A stretch of DNA of 64,000 bases from an uncultured Clostridium sp. (GCA_948467875.1 CAOKFZ010000009.1:1-64000), one strand, 5' to 3'. Shown: positions 9,184-19,933, numbered from the stretch's first letter. Program-made: numbers and translations. The notes: generated by a model not told the origin, from the sequence alone.

Positions 9184-10632
9184 TCAATTTACCTCCACTT
9201 CTTTACTCATGTTTTTTAACTTTTTCATTTCTCTAACCGCCAATGTAACCGCCAAAATAAAGGCTAAGCAATCTGCAGTTGGTCCAGCATATAAAACACC
9301 TTGAACTCCAAAAAAATGTGGCAAAATCAAAAGTGCCGGAACCAAAAATCCAATCTGACGAGACAATGATAAAATAGCCGCTTTGACTGGATTTCCAATC
9401 GCTTGAAAAAAGATACCCGATGTAATTTGAAAAGAATTAAACATCAAAAACATTAAAAATATTCGAAATGACATTTTGGCAAATTCATTATATAACTCAT
9501 CCTCTTGCCCAAATAAATTGATAATAACTTGCGGAAATAGTTGAAAAATCACAGTTCCAATTACAGTAATGATTAAACCAACTTTAATGGCAAATCCATA
9601 TGTTTTCAAAACACGTTCATATTTTTGTGCCCCATAATTAAATCCAATAATGGGTTGCGCACCAGCTGCTAATCCAATTACAATGGCATTTATAATTTGA
9701 CTGACTTTCATTACAATTCCCAAAGCAGATAATGGAATATCACTGCCATATTTTGATTCCGCTCCATATTTGGTCAACATTTGATTAATGACAATAATGA
9801 CAACTGTCACTGCCACTTGTGTAATAAAACTTGAAATTCCCAAACTACAAATTTTTTTAATGGTTTTAAATTCTAATTTCATACTTTCTTTCGTCAATGC
9901 TATTGACTTAAATTTTTTTACATACAAGATTGAAACAACCCCTGATACTACTTGCCCAATCACGGTTGCAATCGCTGCCCCTTTGACTCCCATATGAAGT
10001 ACAAATATTGCAATTGGGTCCAAAATAAGATTTAAAATAGCTCCCACTAACACTGTCGCCATAGCATATTGTGGCGAACCATCTGCTCTAATAATGGAAT
10101 TTAGCGCATTAGTTACAATAAAAAATGGCATTCCAATCACAATATATGTCATATATTGTTTCGCATATTCATAGGAACTTTCTGTCACACCAAACAATTT
10201 TAGCAAGCCATCTCGAAATGCAAAACCAATGATTAAAAATAAAATTCCTAACATCACTGAAATGACAATGGCATTTCCAATTCCTTTGGTAGCGTTTTCC
10301 TTATCATTTTTTCCCAAGCTTAAACTCAAATAACTTGATGCCCCATCGCCTATCATGAGCGAAAAAGCAAGTGTTACCACCGTAAACGGAAACACAATAT
10401 TCGTTGCCGCATTTCCCAAATAACCGACACCTTGCCCAATAAATATTTGGTCTACAATATTGTAGAGTGAACTTACCACCAATGAAATAATACATGGAAT
10501 GGCAAATTGCTTAATCAATTTACTAATTTTTTCTGTCCCTAGTGGGTTTTCATTTGTGTTATTTTGTTCTTCTTGCATTTGATTTATTTGATTTTCTTCT
10601 TTTTCTAATTCTACATTCTTTATTTCTTCCAT
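9184..10632 (-). CDS. MATE family multidrug exporter
   Basis: 482 residues with about twelve membrane helices in two homologous halves. MATE hallmarks are the first-helix region ISKLIKQFAIPCIISLVVSSLYNIVDQIFIG (residues about 36-66) and FNYGAQ in the second half. It should expel cationic compounds using an ion gradient; the substrate is unknown. A hydrophilic 30-residue N-terminal tail rich in Glu, Gln and Asn precedes the first helix. Ribosome site AAGGAGG before the ATG. Confidence 0.88.
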   Translation of the reverse strand: MEEIKNVELEKEENQINQMQEEQNNTNENPLGTEKISKLIKQFAIPCIISLVVSSLYNIVDQIFIGQGVGYLGNAATNIVFPFTVVTLAFSLMIGDGASSYLSLSLGKNDKENATKGIGNAIVISVMLGILFLIIGFAFRDGLLKLFGVTESSYEYAKQYMTYIVIGMPFFIVTNALNSIIRADGSPQYAMATVLVGAILNLILDPIAIFVLHMGVKGAAIATVIGQVVSGVVSILYVKKFKSIALTKESMKLEFKTIKKICSLGISSFITQVAVTVVIIVINQMLTKYGAESKYGSDIPLSALGIVMKVSQIINAIVIGLAAGAQPIIGFNYGAQKYERVLKTYGFAIKVGLIITVIGTVIFQLFPQVIINLFGQEDELYNEFAKMSFRIFLMFLMFNSFQITSGIFFQAIGNPVKAAILSLSRQIGFLVPALLILPHFFGVQGVLYAGPTADCLAFILAVTLAVREMKKLKNMSKEVEVN

Positions 10633-10685
10633 TTTTCCTCCTTAATTATTTTATTCTTTCACTGCTTTTCAGAAATAGTTTTTTA

Positions 10686-10754
10686 GAAGTAGTTAACATT
10701 TTGAAAAATGTTGACTACGTTATTTGTAGCACTCGTACCTCGCTAACGGCTAAC
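10686..10754. repeat. Intergenic double-hairpin element, divergent copy
   Basis: A hairpin of GTAGTTAACATTTT with AAATGTTGACTAC (10691-10724) lies beside a weaker hairpin. The same plan recurs at 31067-31136 and 45233-45305. This copy is more diverged. It sits directly after the ABC exporter stop. Confidence 0.55.
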
Positions 10755-12594
10755 TTAACTACATTCCTCAAACTGACTATTGTACAATTTCTCATAAAAG
10801 CCCCCCAATTTCAATAATTCCTCGTGAGTTCCTTGTTCCATAATGTCACCTTCCTGAATCACTAAAATCAAATCTGCATCTCTGACAGTTGACAATCGAT
10901 GCGCAATCACAAAACTGGTTCTGCCTTTCATCAAATTGTCCATAGCTTTTTGAATTTGCATTTCTGTTTTGGTATCAACAGACGAAGTCGCCTCATCCAA
11001 AATCAAGATTTTCGGATCCACTAAAAATGCTCTTGCAATTGTCAAAAGCTGTTTTTGCCCTTGTGAAATATTGGTCGAATCCTCCTTTAAAATGGTCTGA
11101 TAACCTTCTGGGAAAGTTCGCACAAAATGGTCCACTTGAGCGGCTTTCGCAGCTTTTATCACTTCTTCATCTGTTGCATCTAATTTTCCATAGTGAATAT
11201 TTTCCATAATGGTTCCATTAAAACACCATGTATCTTGAAGTACCATAGCAAAAATACTTCTTAAATCGTCTCTTTTAAAATCTTTTATGTCAATTCCATC
11301 AATTTTAATTTCTCCCGAACAAATATCATAATAACGCATCAAAAGTTTGACAAGCGTGGTTTTTCCGGCACCTGTTGGACCTACAATCGCAATTTTTTTG
11401 CCTTGCTCCACTTGGGCTGAAAAGTCTTTTATAATAATTTTATCGGCATCATAACCAAACTTCACATGCTCAAAATCCACATTTCCTTTAATATCTTTTG
11501 TAGGTTTTGGGTAATTGGTATCTGGCACTTCTTCTTCCTCATCTAAAAACTCAAAAACTCTCTCACAAGCTGCAATCATAGACTGTATCATATTACTCAC
11601 ATTGGCAAGTTGCGTAATTGACTGCGTAAACTGCCTCATATATTGAATAAAACTTTGAATATTTCCCACTGTTATGATGCCACGACTAGCATACACGCCT
11701 CCCATAATGCAAATAATGACATAGCCCAAATTAGCAATAAAATTCATAATTGGCTGCATCAAACCTGATAAAAATTGAGCTTTCCATGCACAATGGTACA
11801 GCGTGTTATTGTATTCATTAAATTGCTCAATAGATTTTTTCTCTCCATTAAACACCTTTACCAAATCATGATTCGCATACATTTCTTCAATGTGACCGAT
11901 TTACATGCCCCAAATATTCTTGCTGTTTGGTAAAATATTTCTGCGATTTTTTAATCACTTGAAAGGTAAAAAAAGTCGAAACAGGAAGCACCAAAATTGC
12001 AATCAAAGACATTTGCCATGAAATTGAAAACATCATAATCAAAATTCCAATCAACATCGTAATAGATGTAATCACTTGTGTGATACTTTGATTTAAGTTT
12101 TGCGCAATGGTGTCAACATCGTTTGTGATGTAGGAAAGCACTTCACCATGTGTCTTTTTGTCAAAATATTGAATTGGCAATTGATTAATTTTCTGGCTAA
12201 TCCCCTTGCGCAAAGTGTATGTAAACTTTTGACCAACACCCACCATTAAATAACTTTGTAAATACTGAAATCCAGCACTTGTCAAATACAATACGACTAA
12301 TATTAAAACAATACGTTTTATTGCAACAAAATCAATTCCTCCCGTTCCTGCAATCATTTGCATCACACCAGCATAAATTTCGGTTGTGACATTTCCTAAT
12401 ATTTTAGGTCCAACAATATTGAAAACAGTTGAAAGTATCGCACACAAAATAACGATAAATAGCACAACTTTGTATTTTGCCAAATAGTGAAACAACTTTT
12501 TTAATGTAGCTTTAAAATCTTTCGCTTTTTCCGTTGGTACTACGCCTCTTGCTCGCCCCATTGGCCCACGCCTCATTGTTTTATTTTGTTCCAT
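10755..12594 (-). CDS. ABC exporter, second half-transporter, with one CGGT recoding site
   Basis: 612 residues when recoded, a full membrane-plus-ATPase half-transporter. Residues about 30-330 form the six-helix ABC exporter domain. The ATPase follows with Walker A GPTGAGKTTL, signature SQGQKQ, Walker B ILILDEATSS and the H-loop VIAHRLSTV. The frame breaks at 11896-11898 in the membrane domain; skipping the C gives YLGHVNGHIEEMYANHDLVKVF, a conserved coupling-helix stretch. The start overlaps the end of the partner gene by 14 bases. The pair probably works as a heterodimer. Confidence 0.92.
11895..11898 (-). other. CGGT +1 recoding site in the ABC exporter (second subunit)
   Basis: The preceding codon is AAT. 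Read as one glycine it gives YLGHVN-G-HIEEMYA, the conserved G-x-x-EE pattern of ABC exporters. Confidence 0.85.
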
Positions 12595-14771
12595 TCTTCA
12601 ATTCCTCCTCACTTAATTGTGTTGATGCAATTTCATAGTAAGTTGGACAATTTTTCAAAAGTTCCTGATGAGTACCTTTTCCGACAATTTTTCCTTCCTC
12701 TAGCACAATAATCTGCTCTGCCTGCATAATGGTATTTACTCTTTGCGCCACAATCAGCAAAGTCGCATTCGCAATATGTTCTTTCAAAGCTGCCCTCAAT
12801 TTGCTATCTGTCTTAAAATCCAAAGCAGAAAAACTATCATCAAAAATATAAATTGGTGCATTTTTCACTAAAGCTCTAGCAATTGACAATCTTTGTTTTT
12901 GTCCACCAGACACATTTTTGGCTCCTTGCGAAATAGGCGCTTGATATTTTTCTTCTTTTGACTCAATAAACTCTGTCGCCTGCGCCACTTCTGCACACTT
13001 TTGCAAAAACTCTTCTTTTGCCTCCTCATTGCCATATTTCAAATTTGTCTCAATCGTTCCAGAAAGTAAACTTCCCTTTTGTGGAACATATCCAATTTGG
13101 TTATGCAAATTTTCCAAAGTGACATCTTTTACATTCACACCATTGACCAAAACTTCACCATTTGTCGCTTCAAACAAACGGGGAATTAAATTAATTAAAG
13201 TTGATTTTCCGTGAGCCAGTTGTTCCAATAAATGCTGTCGTTTGCCCTGGTTTTGCCACAAAATTAATCTTTTCCAAAATTTTTTCATCTGCACCTGGAT
13301 AAGAAAAATCTACATTTTTAAATTCCACATATCCTATTTTATCTGGCTTAAAATTCTTTGGATTTCGTGGATTATTAATACTAATTTCTGTTTCCAAAAC
13401 TTCCATAATACGATTAGCAGAAACAGATGCTCTCGGAAGCATCACAAACATCATAGACACAAATAAAAAACTCATCACAACATGCATTCCATATTGCATA
13501 ACAGCCATCAAATCCCCCACTTGGATACTCGCTTCTGCAATCGCTTTGGCTCCAAACCACAAAATCAATACATTTAAACCATTCATAGCAAGCATCATGC
13601 AAGGCATCATAAGTCCCATCGAACGATTGATAAATCGATTCGTTTTCATCACTTGCGTATTGATTTCATCAAAACGATTTTCCTCGTATTTTTGCGTGCC
13701 AAACGCTCTTACCACCATCAAACCTGACAAATTTTCTTTTGCCACCAAATTAATTTTATCCGTTAATTTTTGCACGATTTTTATTTTCGGCAAAACCACC
13801 ACAAACAAAAAGATAATCAAACCAATAATTACCATACAAGCAAGAGCAATCGTCCATGTCAATTCATTTGTTTTTTGTGACATCATAATCAGTGAACCAA
13901 TTCCCATAATGGGGGCATAAAACAACATTCTAATTGCCATTACCACAACATTTTGTACTTGTGTAATATCATTTGTGGTTCTTGTAATCAAAGAAGCGGA
14001 AGAAAACTGATTAAATTCTGTTGTACCAAAACTTTGTACTTTTTGAAATACATCTTTTCTCAAATCTCGACCAATTCCATCCCCAATTTTAGCTCCCAAA
14101 TAGCCTACCAAAATTGCTGCAAGAATACCAATCACACAAATGCCAAGCATTTTAAATCCTGTTTTTACGATAAATTTGATTTGAATATTGGAAATATCCA
14201 TTCCGGCTTCACGATAGAAACTTTCTGTCACAGTCAAACCAATGGATGTTAGCATGCTTTCTGGTGTTTGTAAGGCTTCTCCTCTCGCTTTTTCAAGGGT
14301 TCCTTCTGGCAACATTTTTAACATAGGAAGCATTTCATAAATTTTACTAAAATCCAATTCTTCCGTATTTTGCAAAGATGTCATCTCAGTTCCTGCCGTA
14401 TTTGCCATTTGCGAAAACACATTTAACATGGTTCGACTAGCTACTGCAAAAATATGACTTAATTTCTCCACTTCTTCGTTTTCCAAATTTTCTGATAATA
14501 CATAAACATTTTGCCCTTTTTCTAAATGATATTGAGCCTCAACATAAGCCTTATCTTCCTCTGTCATAAATGTTTTCATCAATTCATATCCATTTTCTGA
14601 AACGATTTCAGGTGCCACTTGTTCAATTCCATTCGACTGAATTCCAACATTGACAATATCTGACATGTAATCTGGCAATTTCAAATCACACATTGCCTGC
14701 GTAAATAGCAATATAATTGCCGTTAAAATCAATATTATAAATGGTTTGTAATATCTACTAATTTTTAGCAT
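12581..14771 (-). CDS. ABC exporter, first half-transporter, with one CGGA recoding site
   Basis: 729 residues when recoded. The first membrane helix (residues 11-27) is followed by an extracytoplasmic insert of about 150 residues before the remaining helices, a layout seen in clostridial heterodimeric exporters. The frame breaks inside Walker A: skipping the C at 13211 restores GTTGSGKSTLINLIPRLF, so no active ATPase could be made otherwise. The signature is SGGQKQRLSIARAL; Walker B is IYIFDDSFSALD, where the usual catalytic Glu is Asp-Ser, suggesting this is the degenerate site of the pair. Ribosome site AAGGAGG. Confidence 0.92.
13208..13211 (-). other. CGGA +1 recoding site in Walker A of the ABC exporter
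   Basis: The preceding codon is TCA. Read as one glycine it gives GTTGS-G-KSTLIN. This glycine is invariant in P-loop ATPases, which fixes the inserted residue as glycine if the protein works. Confidence 0.92.
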
Positions 14772-14815
14772 AACTCTACCTCCTTATTTTCAATTTTAAT
14801 TGGATAAATTGAGAT

Positions 14816-14852
14816 AAAAAAAGAAGTAAAACATCATTTTACTATCTTCTTT
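14816..14852 (-). terminator. Terminator after tRNA-Glu
   Basis: Stem AGTAAAA-TGAT-GTTTTACT followed by TCTTTTTTT in the minus direction, just past the tRNA 3' end. Confidence 0.7.
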
Positions 14853-14863
14853 CAGAATTTTAG

Positions 14864-14938
14864 TGGTGACCCCTACGGGAATCGAACCCATGATTCCACC
14901 TTGAGAGGGTGGCGTCTTAACCGCTTGACCAAGGGGCC
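14864..14938 (-). tRNA. tRNA-Glu with anticodon CUC, CCA encoded
   Basis: The acceptor GGCCCCT pairs with AGGGGTC (one G-U), the T arm has GGTTCGATTCC, and the anticodon stem CCACC/GGTGG encloses the loop CTCTCAA, giving anticodon CUC, which reads GAG. The encoded CCA is at 14864-14866. It is the only tRNA in the window, so nothing can be said here about Arg or Gly tRNAs. Confidence 0.93.
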
Positions 14939-14984
14939 GCAAAAATACGAAGTCACATGTTAGATTAGAACAAATTGTTCTAAT

Positions 14985-15032
14985 AAAAAACATTGACTAA
15001 TTATTTATATCACAAAATAAATAATTAGTCAA
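14985..15032 (-). terminator. Strong terminator of the small hydrophilic gene
   Basis: Perfect 16-bp stem (14993-15008 with 15017-15032), AT-rich, followed by TGTTTTTTATT in the minus direction. Confidence 0.75.
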
Positions 15033-15054
15033 TACCAAAATTTTTATTTTTCCC

Positions 15055-15486
15055 TTATTTTTCTCTTTGATAATCTCTATCTTCATTCTGCTCTTGAGTT
15101 CTCTCATAAGATTGAGAACTATTATTTGCACTTTCTGGCAACTTATCTCGATTTTCAACTTTTATAGCAGAATCAAATTTTTTCTCATTTTGAGACGCAC
15201 TATTATCAAAAGTATAAGCACTATCGATTACTCTACTTTCCAATTTTTCTTTTCTTTTCTCTTGCTCTAACGCAATCGCTTCTCCTACTTTTGCAATTTT
15301 TTCTCTTTCTGCTGGATTATTTTTTTGGTAATCAGCAATCGTTTGCTCAACTGTAGCATCCTCTTGTAACCTAACCATATCAGCAACAAGCCCAAATGTA
15401 TCTCCTAAAATTTGACCTACAACTGTCTGTCTTAACCATTGTCCGATTTGATTTTTACTAACTTCCTTTTGTGCATTTGCACTCAT
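15055..15486 (-). CDS. Small hydrophilic protein of unknown function
   Basis: 143 residues from the ATG at 15486 (MSANAQKE). No signal peptide or membrane helix. The first 40 residues may form an amphipathic helix (IGQWLRQTVVGQILGDTFG); the remainder is charged and low-complexity, rich in Glu, Lys, Gln, Asn and Ser. I do not recognise a family. It has its own promoter with a perfect 23-bp palindrome over the start of transcription, and its own terminator, so it is an individually regulated gene. Confidence 0.7.
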   Translation of the reverse strand: MSANAQKEVSKNQIGQWLRQTVVGQILGDTFGLVADMVRLQEDATVEQTIADYQKNNPAEREKIAKVGEAIALEQEKRKEKLESRVIDSAYTFDNSASQNEKKFDSAIKVENRDKLPESANNSSQSYERTQEQNEDRDYQREK

Positions 15487-15513
15487 TTGGTTCTCACTTT
15501 CCTTCCTTATTGG

Positions 15514-15536
15514 ATTGTATAGTAATACTATACAAT
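15514..15536. promoter_or_regulatory. Perfect 23-bp palindromic operator
   Basis: Arms ATTGTATAGTA and TACTATACAAT around a central A. It lies just downstream of the -10 box at 15540-15545, over the likely +1, where a dimeric repressor would block transcription. Confidence 0.75.
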
Positions 15537-15539
15537 TAT

Positions 15540-15568
15540 AGTATAACATAAAATTTTCCAAAAATCAA
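15540..15568 (-). promoter_or_regulatory. Promoter of the small hydrophilic gene
   Basis: TTGATT (15563-15568) and TATACT (15540-15545), 17-bp spacer, extended TGT before the -10. Confidence 0.75.
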
Positions 15569-15584
15569 GCCTTTTTTACAATTT

Positions 15585-17724
15585 TTATTGCATACGAATT
15601 CGTGGATACAAATTATCTTCCTTCAATTGCGCATCAATTCTTGCTTCTTCAATATAAATTTGTTTTACTCTTTCACGAGAAGCCTTTTTTTCTTCTTTCA
15701 TTTTCGCTTTCATTTCTTTTTTCGCTTCACGCTCTTTTTTCTTCTCCATTTTCTTTAACAACTTTTGCTTTTTCAAATTCATTTTTTCTTCTTGTCTTTC
15801 CAATTCTGCCATTCTAATCATATCATCCATTTCCACTTGGCGCCTTATCATTTCTTCTGTTATGGTTTCTTCTGATTGAAAGTCAATCTCTTTAAAATTT
15901 TTCATTTCCTCTTGTTGTAATTTTTTTTCTGCTTCTTTTTTCTCTCTTTCTATCCTTTGCTCTTTTTTCAGCTTTTCATGAGTTTTGCTTTGTACTGGTT
16001 CCTTTTTTTCTTGCTGTTCTCTTATTAAATCAAATTTACTCTTATTTTGTTTTTCAACATAGGCAAAGGCAGGCTTTGCCTCTAGCTCTTCTGCTGGCTC
16101 TTGTTCTACAATTATTTCCTCTTTTTCTAGCACTTTTGGCATTTTTTCTTCTGGCTCAACAATCATGCTTCCAGATTCAATCAATTTAATTTTCTCACGT
16201 TTTGCTTTATAATTTTTAATCTGTTCCTTCATATTTTGCGATTTTAATTTGATCTTTTGACCTACTTTTGCTGCGATTTTTTTCAATTGTGCTCCTCCAG
16301 CCACAAGCACACTTCCGATAAAAGCAAACACAACCCCTATTTTTCTAAAGTTTTTCAATAATTGTTTTAACTTTTTCCAATAAATTCCCATTCTCCCTAA
16401 AAATTTATTGCTCCAATGTTTCCATCTAACTTTTGCATTCGCTAATTTCTTTTTTAATTTGCGGTCTGGAATTTTATTCAAGCCCATTCCAACCATAACC
16501 CCATCAATATCTTTGATTTTCTCATAAGCCTTTGTAAATTCATCCATTTTTGTATTTCCATAAGAAGACATCATCAAAACCAAATCTGATTCTTTCGCCA
16601 AAATAGCAGCTTCTGGTGCCTCCAAAATAGAAACTGTATCAAAAATAATAATATCATAAAATACCTTTAAGTCTTTTATTAACTGTTTTAATTTGCCATT
16701 TTTCAATAATTCTGCTGCATTTGGCGGTATATTTCCGTGCTGTAATTACATTTAAATTACGAATTTCTGTATCGTTAATAAAACTGTTAATTCTCTCATT
16801 AATCGCATTTCCATTCGCACTTAAATTTGATAAATAATTAGAAAAACCTAAATCATTTGGCAACTCAAAAATTTTAGCAAGGCGCCCTTTTCGCATATCG
16901 CCATCAATCATAATGACCTTTTTACCAGCTTTTGCAAACTCAATCGCCAAATTAGTTGCCACATACGTTTTTCCTTCAAACGACTTCGGACTCGTAATCA
17001 AAATCGTTTTACTTTTTAAATCATTTTTCACATCCACAAATTGAATATTGGTCATCAATGTTTTAAAAACAGAAGTATTATGAGCCCTAATATTTCTAAT
17101 ATTGAGTCTTTTCTTTTTTATATTTTTTATGTAAGGTATGGAAATCAGTGATTTCAAATTCGTAATTTCTTCAATTTCTTTGCAGGTTTTTATTTTATTA
17201 TCTAGCAAAATGCAAACCGCAAAAAAGGCACTCGATAATCCCAAACCAACTACAAAAGCAAGAATTCCAACAACAACTGTATTCCCCTTGCTATAAAAAT
17301 CACCTGAATTGTCAATTTCATAAAAAGTTACTTCCCCATAAACTTCATAGATTTTTTGGCGAAAACTTCTAAGCATTTCATCTGAAACAGCTTTTATTTC
17401 ATCCGCCTTATCTCCTGCCAGTTTGATTTCAAGCACATTAGTATCAGCCACAAGACTTATTTCCAAACCTTTTTCCAACTCTGTTTTACTTAAATTTACC
17501 CCAGCATTTTGAATGGCATTTTCTAATAATTCAGAACCTTTCAAAAACTCTTGATAGGTATGAATATTTTCCGAGTTTCCCATCAAAATTTTCTTGGTTG
17601 CTACGAATTCCACATTGGTTAACGTATAAGCAATTCCAGTAATCGCAAATATTACAGCAATTGAAATAATATATAATTTCTTCTTCAAAATCGCTTTGCA
17701 AAACTCAATTTTATTTTTTTTCAT
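15585..17724 (-). CDS. Wzz/BY-kinase-like fusion with a long coiled-coil tail, one CGGA recoding site
   Basis: 712 residues when recoded. The N-terminal Wzz-like chain-length domain has membrane helices near residues 15-35 and 155-180. A BY-kinase-like ATPase domain follows: ILITSPKSFEGKTYVATNLA (Walker A with FEGKT rather than the usual GEGKS), VIMIDGDMRKGRL (Walker A') and IIIFDTVSILEAPEA. The frame breaks between them at 16735-16737; skipping the C gives NVITAGNIPPNAAELL, matching the family AGxxPPNPxELL. The last ~230 residues are unusual: one more membrane helix (IGVVFAFIGSVLVAGGA), then a very Lys/Glu-rich coiled coil with no tyrosine cluster. Probably controls surface-polysaccharide length; kinase activity is doubtful. 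Confidence 0.85.
16734..16737 (-). other. CGGA +1 recoding site in the Wzz/BY-kinase gene
   Basis: The preceding codon is GCA. Read as one glycine it gives NVITA-G-NIPPNAAE, the conserved AG-x-x-PPN stretch of BY-kinases. Confidence 0.88.
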
Positions 17725-17745
17725 ATTCGTCCCCCTACGGATTCA

Positions 17746-17788
17746 ATTAAAAAAGATGTAAATAAACCTAATTTTTACTCACATCTTT
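17746..17788 (-). terminator. Attenuator-like terminator in the leader of the Wzz/BY-kinase gene
   Basis: Stem AAAGATGTGAGTAAA with TTTATTTACATCTTT, then TTTTTT. It lies between the promoter at 17804-17832 and the start at 17724, so it would stop leader transcripts. It could also act as terminator for the gene upstream. Confidence 0.6.
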
Positions 17789-17803
17789 CGTACATTTTAT
17801 ACT

Positions 17804-17832
17804 ATTATATCAGAAAATTTTACAAATTTCAA
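17804..17832 (-). promoter_or_regulatory. Promoter of the Wzz/BY-kinase gene
   Basis: TTGAAA (17827-17832) and TATAAT (17804-17809) with a 17-bp spacer and an extended TGA. Confidence 0.75.
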
Positions 17833-17855
17833 GAGATAACATAAAAAATTTACAA

Positions 17856-18617
17856 TTATTTTTTCTTGTTTTGTTTGACTACTTCATATAACATAACCCC
17901 AGCTGCCACAGAAGCATTCAGTGAAGTAATTCGCCCTTTCATTGGAATTTTGACCAAAAAATCACAATTTTCTTTCACTAATTTACTCATTCCAAAACCT
18001 TCGCTACCAATGACAATCGCAATCGGTCCTGTCAAGTCTTGGTCATCATAATCTATTTTAGCTTCTCCATCTGTGCCAACAATCCATAAACCACTTTTTT
18101 TTAGGATACAGATGGCATCATTCAAGTTATTACTACGTGCCACTTTCATATAAGTTGTGGCACCAGCCGAAACTTTGCTCACAGTACTATTGACACTTGC
18201 ACATCTTCTTTTAGGAAGGATTATGCCATGCACGCCAGCAGTTTCCGCTGTCCTAATGATAGCTCCTAAATTATGTGGATCTTCTATTCCATCCAACAGC
18301 AAAACAAATGGCGTTTCATTTTTCTCTTTTGCAAAATCCAAAATATCCTCTATTTCGCAATAATCAAATGGAGGCACTGCTGCCACTACTCCTTGATGAT
18401 TTTCCTTTGTCAAATCATCCAATTTTGCCTTCTCAACTTCTACCATTACCACGCGAGCTTCTCTTGCTTTTGCTATAATTTCCTTAATAGAACCATGTTT
18501 TTCTCCACGTTCTAGCCAAATTTTATTCATATCCTTGCCAGATTTTAGCCATTCTAAAACAGCATTTCTTCCATATATTATGTCATTATATTCATAATCG
18601 TTTCTTTTTTCTTGCAT
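17856..18617 (-). CDS. rlmB: RlmB-type rRNA 2'-O-ribose methyltransferase (TrmH family)
   Basis: 253 residues from the ATG at 18617, which has AAAGGAG six bases upstream; a TTG further upstream is less likely. The N-terminal substrate-binding domain (IIYGRNAVLEWLKSG) leads to the SPOUT knot with LLLDGIEDPHNLGAIIRTAE, IVIGSEGFGMS and IPMKGRITSLNASVAAGV, the three TrmH motifs. It should methylate a guanosine ribose in 23S rRNA using SAM; the exact target is inferred from the family. Confidence 0.9.
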   Translation of the reverse strand: MQEKRNDYEYNDIIYGRNAVLEWLKSGKDMNKIWLERGEKHGSIKEIIAKAREARVVMVEVEKAKLDDLTKENHQGVVAAVPPFDYCEIEDILDFAKEKNETPFVLLLDGIEDPHNLGAIIRTAETAGVHGIILPKRRCASVNSTVSKVSAGATTYMKVARSNNLNDAICILKKSGLWIVGTDGEAKIDYDDQDLTGPIAIVIGSEGFGMSKLVKENCDFLVKIPMKGRITSLNASVAAGVMLYEVVKQNKKK

Positions 18618-18647
18618 TTTTTCTCCTTTAATCAATTCCGTCAAAAA

Positions 18648-19859
18648 CTACTTTTGCAAAATTTCTAAACCTTTCTTTAATTGCTCATCAATTTCTTCGG
18701 TCCCTTCTTCCTCAGGAATATCCTCTACTTCAACATCTGGCTCAATTCCAATTTTGTTGATTTTCACTTCATTCGGCGTAAAATATTCTGCTGTGGTCAG
18801 CTTCAAAACACTACCATCTGTCAAAGAAAATACATTTTGAATGACGCCTTTTCCATACGTTTTCTCCCCTACAATGGTTGCTTTTTGGTTATCTTTCAAA
18901 GCACCTACCAAAATTTCAGAAGCACTAGCTGAATAACCATTGACCAAAACCACCATATCCATATTAATCATTGGCTCTTCTTCTGCTTTGGTCACTTCTT
19001 TATTTTCTTTTGAATCCACTGTTAGTAACATTGTTTGCCCTTTTGGAATCATCATATCTGCAATTTCTAATGCTTCATCTACCAAACCACCAGTATTATC
19101 TCTTAAATCAAGCACTAATTTTTGCGCTCCCTGTGCCTGTAAATTCTCAAACGCTGTTTTAAATTCTGCACTACATCCTTCATCAAAAGTTGATAATTTA
19201 ATATAACCAATCTGATTTTCTTTCATTTCACTTTTGACATGATATACTTTAATGCCTTTTCTTTCTACATCAAATTCTAAATATTCATTATTTCTTAGAA
19301 TTTTCAAATGAACTTTCGTGCCCTCTTCTCCTTTTACTTTAGAAGCCACTTCTTGCGTATTCGAACCAATCATAGATTCACCATCTACCTCTATGATAAT
19401 ATCTCCACTTTTTAACCCAACTGCTTCTGCTGGCGATTCTTCTATCGGCTCTAAAATCACAATATTTCCATTTGTATCTTGGCTCATATAAATTCCAATT
19501 CCAACATAATTTCCTAAAGCATCTGCTTGGTAATCTTCCCATTCACTTGCTGTCATATATTCTGAATATTCATCTTCTAGTCCATTTACATAGCCTTTTA
19601 CCGTTTCATCCATCATTTTTTGTTCATCAATATCGCCTATATAATACTCATCAATTAAAGTTCTGAAACTTTTTAAATTGGTAGAAATTGCACTAATATT
19701 TTCTGTCCCATTTTCACTCGAAGTCCCCATGACTAACAAATGATTTTTCCCCATACTACTATATGTTACATAAAATGTAACAACTGCTGTTACACATGCC
19801 ACTAATATAGTAGCCAATACACATTTATAAATCAATTGTTTTTTTTGATATGATTCCAT
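18648..19859 (-). CDS. S41 family carboxy-terminal processing protease (CtpA-like)
   Basis: 403 residues. One N-terminal membrane helix (about residues 12-32), then a helical region, a PDZ domain (about 95-180, YVGIGIYMSQD to GDIIIEVDG) and the S41 domain. The catalytic serine is in NGYSASASEILVGAL and the lysine in GEKTYGKGVIQ. It acts outside the membrane and, by analogy, trims cell-wall hydrolases or other exported proteins. It follows two M23 hydrolases and ftsEX, which supports a role in controlling septal wall cleavage. Ribosome site AAGGAGG. Confidence 0.92.
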   Translation of the reverse strand: MESYQKKQLIYKCVLATILVACVTAVVTFYVTYSSMGKNHLLVMGTSSENGTENISAISTNLKSFRTLIDEYYIGDIDEQKMMDETVKGYVNGLEDEYSEYMTASEWEDYQADALGNYVGIGIYMSQDTNGNIVILEPIEESPAEAVGLKSGDIIIEVDGESMIGSNTQEVASKVKGEEGTKVHLKILRNNEYLEFDVERKGIKVYHVKSEMKENQIGYIKLSTFDEGCSAEFKTAFENLQAQGAQKLVLDLRDNTGGLVDEALEIADMMIPKGQTMLLTVDSKENKEVTKAEEEPMINMDMVVLVNGYSASASEILVGALKDNQKATIVGEKTYGKGVIQNVFSLTDGSVLKLTTAEYFTPNEVKINKIGIEPDVEVEDIPEEEGTEEIDEQLKKGLEILQK

Positions 19860-19933
19860 TCTTCCTCCTTAGAAATCCTGTTTTTCATTAAATTGAATTA
19901 TGAAAGATTCTTTGCTAGTTGGATTTTCTATTT

